Assembly: GCA_964019055.1 (NCBI GenBank)
Contig: OZ025212.1
Coordinates: 1,316,157-1,380,156 of the forward strand
Direction of reading: 5' to 3'
DNA from: Anthopleura xanthogrammica
Lineage: Eukaryota > Cnidaria > Anthozoa > Actiniaria > Actiniidae
Length of the DNA stretch: 64,000 nucleotides
Under the pieces are notes generated by a model. It was not told the origin of the DNA. It worked only from the letters and a program-made list of their open reading frames with translations, and ran no database searches. This document shows, piece by piece, positions 27,488 to 40,800 of the stretch (within the stretch, counting starts at the first letter, position 1; each line of letters opens with the position of its first letter). Both the position numbers and the translations under genes were made by a program.

Positions 27488-29812
27488 TACTGGGTTGCTA
27501 TGGTAGCAAACCAGTCTTAAAATGAGATCCGTTTTTCAGGCGTCAGGTAGACCATAATTTCACACGTCATGATTGGTCGAGAACTTGTAAACAATGTCCA
27601 ATGTCCAATGAAGTTGCCACACGACATCGATGTATTTATAGTTTTTAGTGTTGTGTCACCATTAATTCATTCGTTCAGGGTTCGTGAAGTACTAGTTTGT
27701 CTGTAGGCATGTTGCGTACTATTGTCTTTAGGTTTTTTAACGCTACGCTTAAACTACTTACAAACACAAACGCCGTACGTGGTAGACACACACTAAAAGA
27801 TGTTATTGAGCAATTTTGGAACGGGTTGGTCCACATACTCAAAGAGAGAAGTCTGAGAATCTATGAGCTATCTTTGAGAATCTATGAGCAAACTACGGTA
27901 TGAGAATCGTAGAACTAGACAAACTAGTCAAAATAGACTAAGAGAATCTATAAACTACCTAGCTATGATCAAACTAGATCTTACCAGATCTCAGATACAA
28001 AAAATATACTGAGACAAACTACAGAACGAGAGACAAACTACAAAACGAGTGACAAACAAAGCTTTGATGAAAGCTGACTCCAAGAACTTTTAGAAGTCAG
28101 ACGAGCTGATAGTGATCTACAAGAAAGCGAACTGCCAAGACTCCTTGTTGAATATTTCCATTTATGAAAATACAGAAAACAAAAACTGAGGGGAAAACAA
28201 ATGACCAGTTAAACACATTTTGGCTAAGAGTATTTACATTGATAAAACGTTTGTTTTGCAGCGAACAGTTTCGATACTGAAATAGATATGTTTATTTCAT
28301 CAGCTAGTCTTGAAAGGTACTCTAGTAGATCAAGTAGAAATATAATATGCGTTGACAAGTCAGTAACGCAACACTAATGTCTTACTAGAATTTAAAATGT
28401 TTTTAATAAAGGGGGACTTTGAACCCAAAAGGAACACTTTGGTAAGAAATAATAGAGTATATAGAGGCTTTGCACCATCACGTGACTCGCGTAGCGTCGG
28501 TTAGCAACGGTTAGCAACGGTAACTACGCCGCCATGACAGGAGGCATGTAAACCATAACAAAGTATAGTAACGAACGCGATTAGAAAAGTTTTTTGTGTT
28601 GTTGGATGTTGAAAACGCTCTGAAAGAGACACAAATGTCAGAATTTTAAACGTTCCGAAGCAGATCAAGCATTAAAGCTAAAAAACAAGATGGATTTTAA
28701 AGCGAAGACGAAAAAAATGGCTTGGAAAAATACGACGAGAGGCTGTTTCGAAAGGGCAAGTTAAGAACCCAATGGTTTGGTCGCTTCATTTTCACCAAGT
28801 TGTTTTTAAAGTGCAGCTAGCTTATTCCTTCAAATAAATTGAGTGGTACAAATTATTCGAGATCGATGTTTTTTTGCTTTGTTTATCTAGGAGAACCAGC
28901 AAAAGCCTACGACGAAACTCACTGGACTCCTAAATCGATCGCGATGGGTCACGCGCATCTTGTTCTGTTTCTCAATCAGCCAAAGTGTCTTCGCTAAAAA
29001 GGCACAACCGTTCGATGGAAAGATCTTTGAAAAATGCCAATGCACACTTTGAACAAGCCCTGGTTAACAGTAATAAAGAAAATCTATGTTGCAATCAGTT
29101 GCAGATTCGAGTTGTCCGAACTCCTCCATCTCTGTCTCTTGCACGCGTTTCTTTGGGAAAGTTTGTATGAATATTTTATGTATTACTGTTAACTAGGGCT
29201 TGTTCAAAGCGCAGTCGCCTTTTCAAAGATCTTTCCATCGAACGGTTGTGCCTTTTTGTCCTTTTTAGCAATGGAACTTTGGCTGATTGAAAAACAGAAC
29301 AAGATGTGTGACCCATCGTGATCGATTTAGGAGCCCAGTCTTGATGAGTTTCGTCGTAGGCTTTTGCTGGTTCTCCTAGATAAGCGAAGCAAAAAAACAT
29401 CTCGAATTGTACCACTCAATTTATTTGAAGGAATAAGCTAGTTGCACTTTGAAAACAACTTGGTAAAAATGAAGCGACCAAACCATTGGGTTCTTAACTT
29501 GCCCTTTCGAAACAGCCTCTCGTCGTATGTTTCCAAGCTATTTTTTCGTCTTCGCTTTAAAACCTCTCTTGTTTTTTCGTCTTGATGCTTGAACTGCTTC
29601 GGAACGTTAAAAAATCTTACATTTGTATCTCTTTCAGAGCGTTTTCAACATCCAACAACACAAAAAACTTTTCTAATCGCGTTCGTTACTATACTTTGTT
29701 ATGGTTTACATGCCTCCTGTCATGGCGGCGTAGTTACCGTTGCTAACCGACGCTACGCGAGTCACGTGATGGTGCAAAGCCTCTATAGGATTGGTGAGTG
29801 GGCGAGCTCTCG
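27488..29812. mobile_element. 2.3-kb insertion in unit 2 (composite)
   Basis: Absent from unit 1, where the flanks join near 1157; GTT is present at both junctions. It opens with the hairpin-like ACTGGGTTGCTATGGTAGC. A short frame (27697-27903) codes for a protein with TNTNAVRGRHTLKD, similar to one in unit 1. The right half is the foldback element 28460-29787. No known transposase. Confidence 0.7.
28460..29787. mobile_element. 1.33-kb foldback element with about 610-bp arms
   Basis: The arm 28460 to about 29077 is the inverted copy of about 29181 to 29787, with ends TATAGAGGCTTTGCACCATC and its inverse. The loop is about 100 bp. Arms differ at scattered positions. Both arms pass through CGTAGTTACCGTTGCTAACC. 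No coding region recognised. Confidence 0.88.
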
Positions 29813-29869
29813 TTTATCTGAAAATACAGATATCCCCCGAAGGAGTACTTGACCTCGATTCAGCACATT

Positions 29870-30123
29870 ACTACCAAAACAGGTAGAGTGACAATCAGGC
29901 TTGAGAAAAACCAGTTGGGACAAGCGTTAAAGCTAGACACTTTTGATAACATTCCTGAGCCCTGAGCGGCTAGTTAGCTTTGAAGTTCACTTCTACTTGG
30001 ATGGCATGTTCAAAGCCAATTCACCGCTCAGGGCTCAGGAATGTTATCAAAATTGTATATCTTTAATGCTAGTCACAACTGGTTTTTCTCGAGCCCGATT
30101 GTCACTCTACCTGTTTTGGTAGT
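29870..30123. mobile_element. foldback MITE, about 254 bp (unit 2)
   Basis: Unit 2 counterpart of the element at 1215-1468, with the same ends. Confidence 0.75.
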
Positions 30124-30407
30124 ATCATTCGGAAATATGCTATTAACTAAAAAATTAATATTTAACCGATTAAAATAATAAACAAAATGTTGGGAATGTA
30201 ATTGAAACAAATATATGAAGACGTACAACTTTTTGGCGAAAAAATTAATGTTCATATTTGGGTTGGTGGGTATTGAGCTTTGAAATTCTTCATTCGTAAT
30301 AGTCACGTCTTTTCTCGAACCCTCTTGTTAAAAGTGTTACCGACTCCACTCGATCAAACACAAATCAGTTATAGGTTTGTTCTGGTAAAAGTTAACATTC
30401 ATTCTTA

Positions 30408-31165
30408 GAGCAATAACCGTTGTATCGCGATCCGCCGTTTCAAAACTTCATTTGGATTTTGGTCTTTTGCGAGCCGTCAATCATCTTCGGCTCAAACAAG
30501 CCTTTGAACTCGCTCCTCTCAGCTTCGAAATCCCCATAAAATTAACACATTTTTTCGAAAATACAGTTCAAGAATATTCCAAGGAGTCGCCGCGATGAAG
30601 AGTTGTTTTGAAGTTAAAAGAAGGCTGATCAATAAGGAAATCCTGCATGAGTCAGCAAAACTACAATGACTGATGAATCTCAAATATCTCCCCGATCGTT
30701 TCATAATATTTTGAATTATAGAAACTAGCTCAAGACAATTTTAATTTGCAAACAATTGCCTTAATCCCTATAATGATTTAGTTACGAAAAAAGTTGCTGT
30801 CGAAACTTTAGAAGAAAGCTAAATATAATTTACCTCGTCCTTGTCAACATGCAGCTTGGGATCATGAAAAACTTTGTAGCACAATCCTGAAGTTTATGTG
30901 GATGATTAGCTCCAAGAATGGCTTGAATACTTGACAGAAAGAAGACTCGAAAAGCTCTCCATCACAACTCCTTGGAATATCTCCGAATCCATTTAGATTT
31001 TCGAAAAAATAAAATAAAATAAAACAAGATCGAAGTATGTGATGGCCGAATGAGCGAGCGTGCATAGACTAATTTGCAAAAATCCAAGATGATTGACGGC
31101 TCGCAAAAGACCAAAATTCAAACGAGGTTTTGAAACGGCGGATCGCGATACAACGGTTATTGCTG
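30408..31165. mobile_element. non-autonomous DNA element with about 80-bp TIRs (unit 2)
   Basis: Counterpart of 1753-2517, 7 bp shorter by an internal deletion and with a changed first base (GAGCAATAACCG). Confidence 0.72.
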
Positions 31166-31555
31166 TAATACATGTTCATCTAAATAAAATGTGTCTGGCT
31201 ATTCTCGGAAATTATGTTGTTACCGTAGTTATCGGTATCAATTTACAGAGAACCGTATATATTTTGCAGTCTTGATATTTGATAGCAGTTTAAAGAAGAA
31301 AATGTTTGTATTTCTTTTTCTTCTGCATATGGAGTTTACAGGTTTGAAATTGTGTTTCAAAGTTAATATAAGTTGTAAGAATTTTGAAATAAAGTTTCGG
31401 TTGAGGGCGAAAGGAAGAAGAAACAAAATATACATGATATTGATTTCAAATTATTCAAATGTATTTAAACATCTCAAAAGTTTTAAAAAGTTTTTTTAAA
31501 CAATCGTTTAGAATGTTAAAACCACATCAGTAAGGGTATATTTTCCCCCGTCCTG

Positions 31556-31563
31556 TATAAAAT
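31556..31563 (+). promoter_or_regulatory. TATA box of mucin-like gene 2
   Basis: TATAAAAT in the same context and distance from the start codon as in genes 1 and 3. Confidence 0.55.
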
Positions 31564-31625
31564 AGCTTTTTTGGCTTGTTGTTGAAGCTTTTTACATCGT
31601 AATTATACTATTGCCTAAAGCAGTC

Positions 31626-31741
31626 ATGCTTCAGACTACACTCAAATCACCTATATCAGCAATAGCATTTCGTGGAATCATTCAAGAGCGCACAGGTCAG
31701 CTCACGGCACGGCCGTTATGAATGAGCCACTAATAATATGA
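31626..31741 (+). promoter_or_regulatory. two chained upstream ORFs of gene 2
   Basis: A 31-codon frame (31626-31721) whose stop overlaps the ATG of a 7-codon frame. That frame's TGA (31739-31741) overlaps the main ATG at 31738. Same ATGA-ATGA chain as in gene 1. Confidence 0.4.
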
Positions 31742-31807
31742 AAATACTGAAAATGTCTTGGAAGTCGCTGGTTTTAGCCCTTATGCTGGTGACATTGTGT
31801 TCAACAG
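31738..31807 (+). CDS. gene 2 exon 1: signal peptide
   Basis: As gene 1 exon 1, with VAV changed to LAL in the hydrophobic core. Phase 1 donor GTAAC. Confidence 0.8.
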
Positions 31808-34800
31808 GTAACATTATAACAATTAATTAAATTAATCCTTTAAATATTATGATTATTGATTCCTAAACTATTATAAAAAATCCTTTGGCTCATAAAAGTT
31901 TTGAATTTCTAGAGGATTCGAATTTCTTTCTACTGAGTTTATTCTCTATTTTAGACACTGACTTACTCTAAGCACAGTGATATGATTTTATGAGTATAAC
32001 ATTTGAAATTTTCATTGATTTATCCTCTACAATAAACTGGAATCATTTGGGTTGAAGTTATGTTTTATACCGTCGGTCTTTGCATTATTTAGACTTATTT
32101 ACAGTAGCTTCAAACATCGAAATACTTTTAAATCAATTAATTATTGGTTGCAAATTCAACATTTTTACTATCGAAATACTTGCTTGAAATATTTTGTAGG
32201 TTAATTCTATTCACCTGCTTGACCACCTACCAAGTTAACACGAATATTTACATCATTCGTAGCTCTAAGTTTTTAAAAATTAAGACTTCCTGGGTGGTGG
32301 CGGCTTGCAGTGAAGTATGCACTTTAGTCAAAGATTTTAAATGTCATGTTTTTCTGAAATATTGCCCCTGTTTAATGGCTAAGCCCAAACGCCTAATAAT
32401 TATCTAATTTATATTTATTAACTCGTATAGTATATTTTTGGCCTTTTTTAAAAACACATTCAACAAACACATTCCACAAACAAAGAACAAGCAGCTTGAT
32501 GACAAACAAATGTTTACATCCCTAAGTAAAACACAAAAACAACATAATATTTAAACGAATAAGTTGTTTACTGCCGGAAAAAGGTTGAAACTGAAACGGC
32601 TAAGTGGTGGAATCGTCCATAAACGTCCATATTTTATTTCACACGAAATACGAGCGCAGCATTTTTGTACACATCTTCAGTTTGTATTTCACTTTTAAAG
32701 TACTTAAAGTTTTAAAAAGTTTTTTTCGAATAATATCTCAATATTCATGAAGAAAATAGGTAAAACAACCAATTCTAAACTAAAATGACGACAAGAATGT
32801 CCCATTTATAAACGTTTTGCTCCATGGAACTCGAATAAATCAAAAAAATTATTACACAACAGTGTATATTGCGGACCCGACTTGATGTCTCGCCAGTAGT
32901 ATAGAAGTAGCGGTTCTAAGCCACTTGTGCTTCTTGAGCAGGCCGGAGCAGGCCGGAGCAGGCCGGAGCAGGTCGGTGCTCTCCCCGTGGTTAGCGTTAG
33001 AGTCATATCTATTTTTAGATTCGAGGATTGCACCAAACAATGCAATGAAGGCTGACGTTTTTATTCATTGTAAATTATTTAATATTTTTCAAAAATATAA
33101 ACTCCTTTACGGGGAATCGAACCCCGGTCACTTGCTCGACAGGCAAGTATACTAACCACTATACTACCAAGGATTTTGATGTTAGTTCTTCATCATGAAA
33201 TATATTTGTCTCACGAGTCGGGATCGAACCAACGACCAACAGATGGCTGTTTTTTACACTACAGTCTGTCGCTCTACCAACTGAGCTATCATGAGATGTA
33301 TACTTTTACTCTTCATTAAAACCCTATATTAGAGGTTATCCAAATAATATAGACTGATTGATTATACATCATGAGAAAGGATGCTGTTTTGTTTCATCTT
33401 TCTTTATCTTGTTGGATTAGCCTTGGATTCATACCCCTACTCATTCCCCAGAATAAGCTAAAGCTACCTTTTTAATAAAATATGATGACCTTAATGGGAT
33501 TCGAATCCATAACTTCTGATCTGGAGTCAGAGATGCTAACCATTACACCATAAGGTCCTTTTTGGTTCCAAACAGCTAAAATTCATAATTATGTTACTAG
33601 CCTGGATGGGAAGAGACTTTTCTGCAGGTGGTATTTCTAATTTGATTGTACACATTAATCTTCGAGATACTGATTTATTGTTCATTATGTACAAATAAAT
33701 ATCACAGTGTACTTTACTTTGTTTAAGCAAACAAAAGCTATTGTTTCCATCAACACATGATGTTTATCTTGGATTTGTCAAAATCAATTTTGAATAAATT
33801 TGTTTTCGGAGGTTGTGTTTTGAGTGTCACTGGAAATATTTCTCTATGTTTCAGAGAAAAAATATGATCTTAATGGGAATCGAACCTATAATCTTCTGAT
33901 CTAGAGTCAGACGTGATAACCATTACACTATAATTGTCCTCGTAATAGACAATAACTACGCGATTTATTGTATGATTATATTTCTCGTTCAGTGGCAAAG
34001 CTTTTGTCAAGGTTCTTATTAATTTTGATCTCAATATTACAACTTAGAATTTTTCCCACTTGGGCAATGACTTGACCATGGCTTTCAGTCTTTGTGAACG
34101 ACGTGGAGGCTCTAAGACTACATCTTTGTATTTATGGGCGTCCTGATAACTAATCCACTTGATGGGTTTTTCTTTACTTGATGGGGGAGTGGGTGGAAAA
34201 TTAAGTGGGGTTGGAAGAGATCGTGTTTTAGGGGTGCTGGAAGAAGAGGGTTGATCAAAACCCGTCGTGGTTTTTAAGGGAGTAGAAGGAACCTCGGCTA
34301 TACTGGGTTCAAAAGAAGGGGTTCTAATTTTAGAGGTTAGTCGCTCTAGGAGGGAAGGGGTCTTGTGTTTAGGCGTTACATAGCCACTGTCACTGGTGAG
34401 ACTTATTGAGGGAACGTTTTCTGGAGTTGTTGCATTAGTGGGAAGCCTAGGACCAGCTGATGGTGGTGTCTGTAATGTTTGCACCATTTCCAACCTTGAT
34501 TTGTGTGGCAAACTACTTCGTTGAAGCTGCTGTTCTAGATCGAGGTATCGATTGTAGAGTTGCGTATATTCTTTGAATTTTAGCTCCGCAGGGACATTGG
34601 GTTCCTTTAGAATACTAGCCATCTGCTCCTCTAAATTCTGCAGTATTTTGAGTATGGGTGACTGTAAATAGCTCTGACGTTCGAAATAGTTGGCAATAGA
34701 TTGCATGACTTCTGATTGTCCACCATGCTGTGATGTTGTCGTATGGTTCGACTGTAAAACAACATGATCACTAGGGAGAACATTGGTTCGAAGTCTGCAC

Positions 34801-37800
34801 TCCTCTTGAGTATTGGGTTTGAGATCCACAAACAGATATCCGTAAGGTCGTTGGACAGCGGCCTCGTACTTTTGAATAAACTGTTCTGTTTTTCCCGGGT
34901 ACATCTGTTTCCCCAAAGTCATCATTTGTAGCTTGTCTCTTGGGTTTTTAAATAGAACAAGGTACGCAGCGTTCAGACTCAAAGTTCGCATGATTTTTCC
35001 TTGGAAATAAAGGTTTTGTAGGAGGAAGATGACACTGAGGTTGCGATGGTGAGATCCTTTGGTGAATAAATTCATGGTTCTTTTGTCGTTGGACGTTTCG
35101 GTCATTTGGTCATCAATCACGATCACATTATTAATTTGAGGGTCAAAATTACTATCTTCATCTAAGTCGTACGGTATGCCTTTAACAAACTCTATGCCTG
35201 GCACTGTCTGTAACATGTCTTCATAAGCAGGTTGCCATTGGGAATAACTCCAAACGATTCGTTGTGGTGGGGGTGTTATTACTTTTCTCGCACGTTCGAG
35301 CAGATTCTGTACCCAAACTGTTTTAGCTGATCCAGGCATTCCTGCCACTATGGCCGTAAAGGGGTGTAGCAATTGAAACCTGTCGCATTCTATGTCTTCA
35401 ACATTTTGAGTCTGAGGGTAGGGACTAAACCGCTGACCAATTGTTTGCATATGTTTTCCTTGAAGTAAGAGTGCTCGCTCTGGACCACTGATCTTGTGGA
35501 CACGAGTTAAATGAGACCATACATGTTGCACGGACTTGCCACAAATAGGACACAACCGCCCCATCTCGTGTCTTTGAAGAATGAGACTAATTCTTGAAGG
35601 AGACGCTATTTTATGATAGACCTTGCTCGGCTCTTAGGCTCGGAGCTTTAAGGCTCGGCTCTTAGGCTCGGAGCTTTAAGGCTCGGCTCTTAGGCTCGGA
35701 GCTTTAAGGCTCGGCTCTTAGGCTCGGAGCTTTAAGGCTCGGCTGGGCTCGTATTGGCTCGGCTCGGCTCATATAGGCTCGGAGCCTAAGGGCTCAGCTC
35801 GATCGTAGGCTCGGCTCGGCTCGTATAGGCTCGGAGCCTAAGGGCTCAGCTCGATCGTAGGCTCGGCTCGGCTCGTATAGGCTCGGAGCCTAAGGGATTG
35901 GCTCGTAGCTCGGCTCGGCTCGTATAGGCTCGGAGCCAAAGGGCTTGGCTTGTAGGCTCGGCTCGACTAGGCTAGGCTAGGTTAGGTTGAGATGTATGCC
36001 ATTCTGCGAACCCAATTTTGTTTCAAAGGGTAAATCATGAATACACTCTCTTTCGTGACGTGCAAGATTAGGTTGGTACAATATAGGTTGGTATAATAAA
36101 CTAGAATAAATAGTAGATGCATCTCAGATAATTTACTATTTCAACACGTCTTTCGAGGAGAGAACATGAGTCGACTACTTGCTGATAATTTTGGCTATTT
36201 GCATTTTTTAGTTCGTTGTCCTGAACCTCAGAGAAAAGTCTTGCTCGCTACTGCCACTCCTGAACAAGTTCATGTAGTGTGCGAGGTCTGTCATAATCTA
36301 TTGAAAGGAGTTATTCCACTTACTTACTCTCAAAAAGAAACATTGAGATCTCATGCTAATGACATCAGAACGCTAGCAGACTCATCAGTGCCTTTCAAAA
36401 CAAAGAAAATAATTTTGGCCCAAAAGGGCGGCAGATTTGTAAAAGATATTGCATCACCTTTGGCTGGGGATGTATTCTTGCTATAAATAGTCCTTCGTAA
36501 TCCCTCGATATTCATTTGGATCTTGTTAAGACATTAGTGATCATCATGAAGCGAAGATATTCTGAAAATTCCGAGGAAGACGTATCAGACTCCGAGGCCT
36601 CTAGTGAGGAGGAGCCTTTGGACAATGAAATTGATCAGATGGTACAGGAGCTTTCCAAAAGCATACCCAGGGAGAAGGTACTAAATGTACTCCACAGTAT
36701 GGCCGCTTCTAAGGACATTTTGTATTGGAATTCGCATGGAGAAATGACTTATCATCAACGACGAATCCCAGTCACAAGCATGAAGGAATTAGTTGAATAT
36801 GCTTTATTACCTTACAACCCAGATGTTAGACCACCCAGAGGTTTAAAAACGTTTACTAATGGATTGGTAGAACTAGGCATTAACAAACATCTAATTGGCA
36901 ATCAGAATTTGTTGGTAGATCTTGTTGCTACGCAACCGGAAGATGAAGACAGGGATGAGAGTGAGACTGAAAGTCAGTCAACTGATGATCAATCCCATAA
37001 TCATGAACCGGATGATGAAGAAGAGGAAGAACAAAGTAGTGATGATGAAGAGGGGGAACAAGAGGAAGAACAAAGCATGGACGAGGAATCGAATTCTGAT
37101 GAAGAAGAACAAAGACAGTGTCACGTTTGTCAAGAACCCCGACAGTTTCTCAAGATATCTGTAGTGCGGTGCCCAACTTGCCATTGGCATGAAGGTCACT
37201 CTGGTCATCTAAACGATGTAGTTCACTATGACATTTGTACAACCGTTTTCCCAGCTAATCTACAGAACACAAAGAAAACATTTTACTGCTGTAATGACTG
37301 CGATTCTATTCACCAGATGTCGTTAAAGTCAAACAGATTGAAACTCATTGTACCAAAACATGAAGACGAACAAATGGAAGAAGAGGGAAACCACGGAACG
37401 GATCTCGAATACTTTCCTTCATTACCCAAGTGGGAAAAATTCTAAGTTGTAATATTGAGATCAAAATTAATAAAGAACCTTGACAAAAGCTTTGCCACTG
37501 AACGAGAAATATAATCATACAATAAATCGCGTAGTTATTGTCTATTACGAGGACAATTATAGTGTAATGGTTATCACGTCTGACTCTAGATCAGAAGATT
37601 ATAGGTTCGATTCCCATTAAGATCATATTTTTTCTCTGAAACATAGAGAAATGTTTCCAGTGACACTCAAAACACAACCTCCGAAAACAAATTTATTCAA
37701 AATTGATTTTGACAAATCCAAGATAAACATCATGTGTTGATGGAAACAATAGCTTTTGTTTGCTTAAACAAAGTAAAGTACACTGTGATATTTATGTGTA

Positions 37801-40800
37801 CATAATGAACAATAAATCAGTATCTCGAAGATTAATGTGTACAATCAAATTAGAAATACCACCTGCAGAAAAGTCTCTTCCCATCCAGGCTAGTAACATA
37901 ATTATGAATTTTAGCTGTTTGGAACCAAAAAGGACCTTATGGTGTAATGGTTAGCATCTCTGACTCCAGATCAGAAGTTATGGGTTCGAATCCCATTATC
38001 ATATTTTATTAAAAAGGTAGCTTTAGCTTATTCTGGGGAATGAGTAGGGGTATGAATCCAAGGCTAATCCAACAAGATAAAGAAAGATGAAACAAAACAG
38101 CATCCTTTCTCATGATGTATAATCAATCAGTCTATATTATTTGGATAACCTCTAATATAGGGTTTTAATGAAGAGTAAAAGTATACATCTCATGATAGCT
38201 CAGTTGGTAGAGCGACAGACTGTAGTGTAAAAAACAGCCATCTGTTGGTCGTTGGTTCGATCCCGACTCGTGAGACAAACATATTTTATGATGAAGAACT
38301 AACATCAAAATCCTTGGTAGTATAGTGGTTAGTATACTTGTCTGTCGAGCAAGTGACCGGGGTTCGATTCCCCGTAAAGGAGTTTATATTTTTGAAAAAT
38401 ATTAAATAATTTACAATGAATAAAAACGTCAGCCTTCATTGCATTGTTTGGTGCAATCCTCGAATCTAAAAATAGATATGACTCTAACGCTAACCACCCC
38501 CTCCCCCTACGGGCCGGGAGAGGGGCCCGGGGAGAGCACCGACCTGCTCCGGCCTGCTCCGGCCTGCTCCGGAGCACAAGTGGCTTAGAACCGCTACTCT
38601 CGCCGCGCCTCGGTTGACTAGATGACATCATTGCATTTCTCAGAAAAGATTCAGAAAAGATTCAGAAACTATTCAGCCGAAGCGCGGCCAGACATCAAAA
38701 CTGATATAAAAAGTATTTCTACAGCAACTTCTGTCACCAATGTCACAACCACAGTCCAGCCACCCACAACCAGCGGGGCAACCACGCAGCCACCTACCAC
38801 TAGTGGGGTAACCACGCAGCCACCTACCACCAGTGGGGCAACCACGCAGCCACCTACTACCAGTGGGGCAACCACGCAGCCACCTACCACCAGTGGGGCA
38901 ACCACGCAACGACCCACAACTACTACGACCACGGTGCAACCCACAATCATTCCCAGTAAGTTTGGTATTGCTAATTTATATATGAAATAGTGCGAGTGCG
39001 AATATAAAGTTGCATAGTACCTGACAGCATGACTTGAGTCATTGAAAGTTTATGACCTTTATATTTTAATAGCACCACCAGTGGATCGAGTCATGTATCC
39101 CTATGGTCTACAAGCATTTGATACAAAGTATAACTGGAACCGATGGTACTGGTGGACCTGCCCACGAGTTGACCTTGATTTTCGTGGAGTTCCTTTTTTT
39201 GGAAGAAAACATTATCATATTCACGTAAGTGTAAAAAAAAAATACGCTGTATCAGTGCCTCATTTAAAGTGCGTACTCTTCTATTTTCTGCTATTATATT
39301 CCTTTTACGGTAATAAAAAAATAAAAACCCACCAAATTGAATCAAATCCTGAAAAAAAAAAAAAAAAGGGATGATCTAATAAGAAAGGGCACGGCTAATT
39401 CACAGACAGAATTGTAATTTAGCTTAAAGTGGGAAGACGATGAAAATTGAACCTTTTCCTAAAGAGATTATTTCGATGATAATTTATAAAATCATAGCTA
39501 AAATTCTGAGTTGAATTGTCTAAGAATATCGTCCGTCATTAATCCATCTGGTTCCTATCCGTGACGTCAGTCACTCAACGCTTTGCTTTTAGTGTCCAAG
39601 TTTAGGACTTATTGCTACATCGTTGCTCCAAATAGCGTCTTCCTGAAATTATTTTCAACAAAGAAACCTCAACTACAGAATATTCATATATGACAACAAG
39701 CCATGAGGGTTATCAATGTTGAGTAACTAACGTCACAAAGGGACACGTTTGAATAATGGCGAGAAAAGAAATCCAAGAAATAGAACTTGTTTTGAGGACG
39801 TTCCCTTTATCGTACCACAAAATAGCTTTAGAATATTAGTGTGAATGATATTAGTATGTCAAAAATGCAAAAACATTAACTACGTTCATTTCGTTATCAT
39901 ATTCGTATCATATTCGTTCCACTTTAATTGAAAACCCAATTTAATGAAGAAAACCCCCCAATCAATGGAGAGACCTAACAAACTCTACCACATGTGATAC
40001 GAAGTCGATTCAAGAATCGAAACCCAGAGGTTAGATCGAGGCAAGTGCACTACTGCTAAACAAACACTGATTCGGTTCTCAGTTTAATATGTTTTCTTTC
40101 TCGATATCAGGTCTGCCCAAATGGTTTAATGTCTTTCGATTCGTCCTGGTTCCGACGGTGGCCGTACAATTTTGGTCAATACTACTGGTTCGATAGATAC
40201 GCTATGCTTGCACCTTACTGGTCTTTAGTTGATGTTTATGACTCCTTTGCTAACGACATATCTCAGATGTACTACCATGCATACCGAGAATACGATGGAA
40301 ATCCTGCAACAGAAAGAATACTGCAAAGGGCTACAAACGATGTGAACAGGCACACCAGGAACAATCCGCTGCCAACCGAATTTACTAAAGCCACATATGT
40401 GTTGGTGGTGACGTGGGTTAGGTTACGTCACTGGTATTCAAGGTGGAGGACGGTTATGCGAGACAAGGTGAGACTTAAAGAAATAGAAGGAAAAGAATGG
40501 GTGGGTGGGTGGGTGGATGGATGGATGGATGGCTCTATAGATGGACGAGTGAGCGAGCTAACGAGGGAGGGAGAGAAAGAGCGAGGGAGAGAAGGAGCGA
40601 GGTGTAGCAGTGTTGTCATCCAAGCGATAGCAATTGCAAAATGTCCATTTCCCAATAATGACAACCGCTAAGGTAAAAATCGCAATTCAGAAAGCACAAA
40701 GATCTTTGATGGAATTAGAGCAGACTTGCTAGAGATAGAAAAATTAGGCAGGGCAATGATTCTTCTTCACTTCCAAGCAGCCAATATAAAATCACCGAAC

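Larger units (their letters stand above)
32895..34070 (-). repeat. left terminal inverted repeat, copy 2
   Basis: Inverted copy of 37419-38598, four tRNAs on the minus strand, four AGCAGGCCGG units near the outer end. Confidence 0.9.
32895..38598. mobile_element. mini-Polinton/Maverick-like element with tRNA genes in its TIRs (copy 2)
   Basis: 5704 bp, same site, orientation and target duplication (CTCGCC at 32889-32894 and 38599-38604) as copy 1, so it was copied with the unit rather than inserted anew. The last 10-11 bp of the right TIR are deleted (GCTACT runs straight into CTCGCC). The ATPase frame is whole but Walker A is altered, one tRNA-Trp is broken and a zinc-ribbon cysteine is changed. 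The central repeat is longer. Confidence 0.75.
37419..38598 (+). repeat. right terminal inverted repeat, copy 2
   Basis: Inverted copy of 32895-34070, carrying four tRNA loci, lacking the outermost 10-11 bp and 6 bp within tRNA-Trp. Confidence 0.9.
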
